Shown here: positions 32,459 through 32,510 of the stretch, one piece after another
Layout of the letters: each line of letters begins with the position of its first letter
How positions within the stretch are numbered: position 1 is the first letter of the stretch
Notes under the pieces: generated by a model
What the model was told of the DNA's origin: nothing
The model's input: only the letters and a program-made list of their open reading frames with translations
The model's database searches: none
Position numbers and translations under genes: made by a program
Origin: Rikenellaceae bacterium
GTDB taxonomy: Bacteria; Bacteroidota; Bacteroidia; Bacteroidales; UBA932
Length of the DNA: 32,510 bases
Assembly (NCBI GenBank): GCA_003542575.1
Contig: DPKJ01000009.1
Location: forward strand, 29,932 to 62,441
Direction: 5' to 3'

Positions 32459-32506
32459 TTCTCTTGTGACCATTTTCAAACGTACAATTCTCGTGTGACC
32501 ATTTTC
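32459..32506. repeat. Two direct copies of a 19-bp sequence at the right edge, possible transposon end
   Basis: TTCTCTTGTGACCATTTTC (32459-32477) and TTCTCGTGTGACCATTTTC (32488-32506) differ at one base, with a period of 29. Repeated short end sequences beginning TGT are typical of IS21-type elements. The window ends too soon to confirm. Confidence 0.4.
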
Positions 32507-32510
32507 TATC

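Overview
The window looks like a chromosomal segment from a member of the Bacteroidota, most likely Bacteroidales. The evidence is a complete MoxR/BatABCDE (aerotolerance) operon in the usual Bacteroidales order, SpII-type lipoprotein signals of Bacteroidota style, a DUF4190 protein, and several upstream elements matching the TAnnTTTG -7 box of this phylum. No rRNA, tRNA, CRISPR array or integrase gene was seen. No gene-free stretch exceeds 300 bp; the longest (17222-17502, 7396-7655, 16318-16573, 26606-26833, 13922-14149) are described as features.

Layout. (1) 1-914: 3' end of an unrecognised + strand gene. (2) 940-2151: a soluble orphan PAS histidine kinase. (3) 2270-4815: a two-gene overlapping operon of a MazG-like pyrophosphohydrolase and a 742-aa GIY-YIG / DUF2075 ATPase / LexA-like peptidase fusion. 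(4) 4918-17221: an AT-rich accessory island with every gene on the - strand. (5) 17503 onward: core chromosome with truA, then divergently moxR-DUF58-membrane protein-batA-batB-batC-batD-batE, an M28 peptidase, a YfcC-type transporter, an S41 lipoprotein peptidase and a thiol peroxidase. The right edge carries a 29-bp-period direct repeat that could be a transposon end.

The most unusual part is 7.5-14.0 kb. Four homologous, roughly 130-bp imperfect palindromes separate single genes or gene pairs that all point the same way. Each palindrome abuts the stop codon of one gene and lies about 45-125 bp before the start of the next. Each has AAC-type and GTT-type outer boxes in the attC arrangement (one has a degenerate GTT box) and a shared inner core close to GGATTGCGGG. 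This is how integron gene cassettes with attC sites are organised, here without an integrase in view. The cargo is rich in conflict-type proteins: an Abi/DRT-like reverse transcriptase, a CBS-HEPN predicted RNase, a DUF2971 protein, a cytosolic trypsin-like protease overlapping a small hydrophobic-segment protein, and a two-TM protein.

From 14.0 to 17.5 kb a different, partly duplicated intergenic sequence (about 220 bp, two copies) frames a PD-(D/E)XK nuclease, a membrane-anchored coiled-coil protein and a lipoprotein. I read the region between the kinase and truA as a defence-rich accessory island next to a conserved core operon. The defence role is inference from domains and context; no gene here was matched to a named, tested system.
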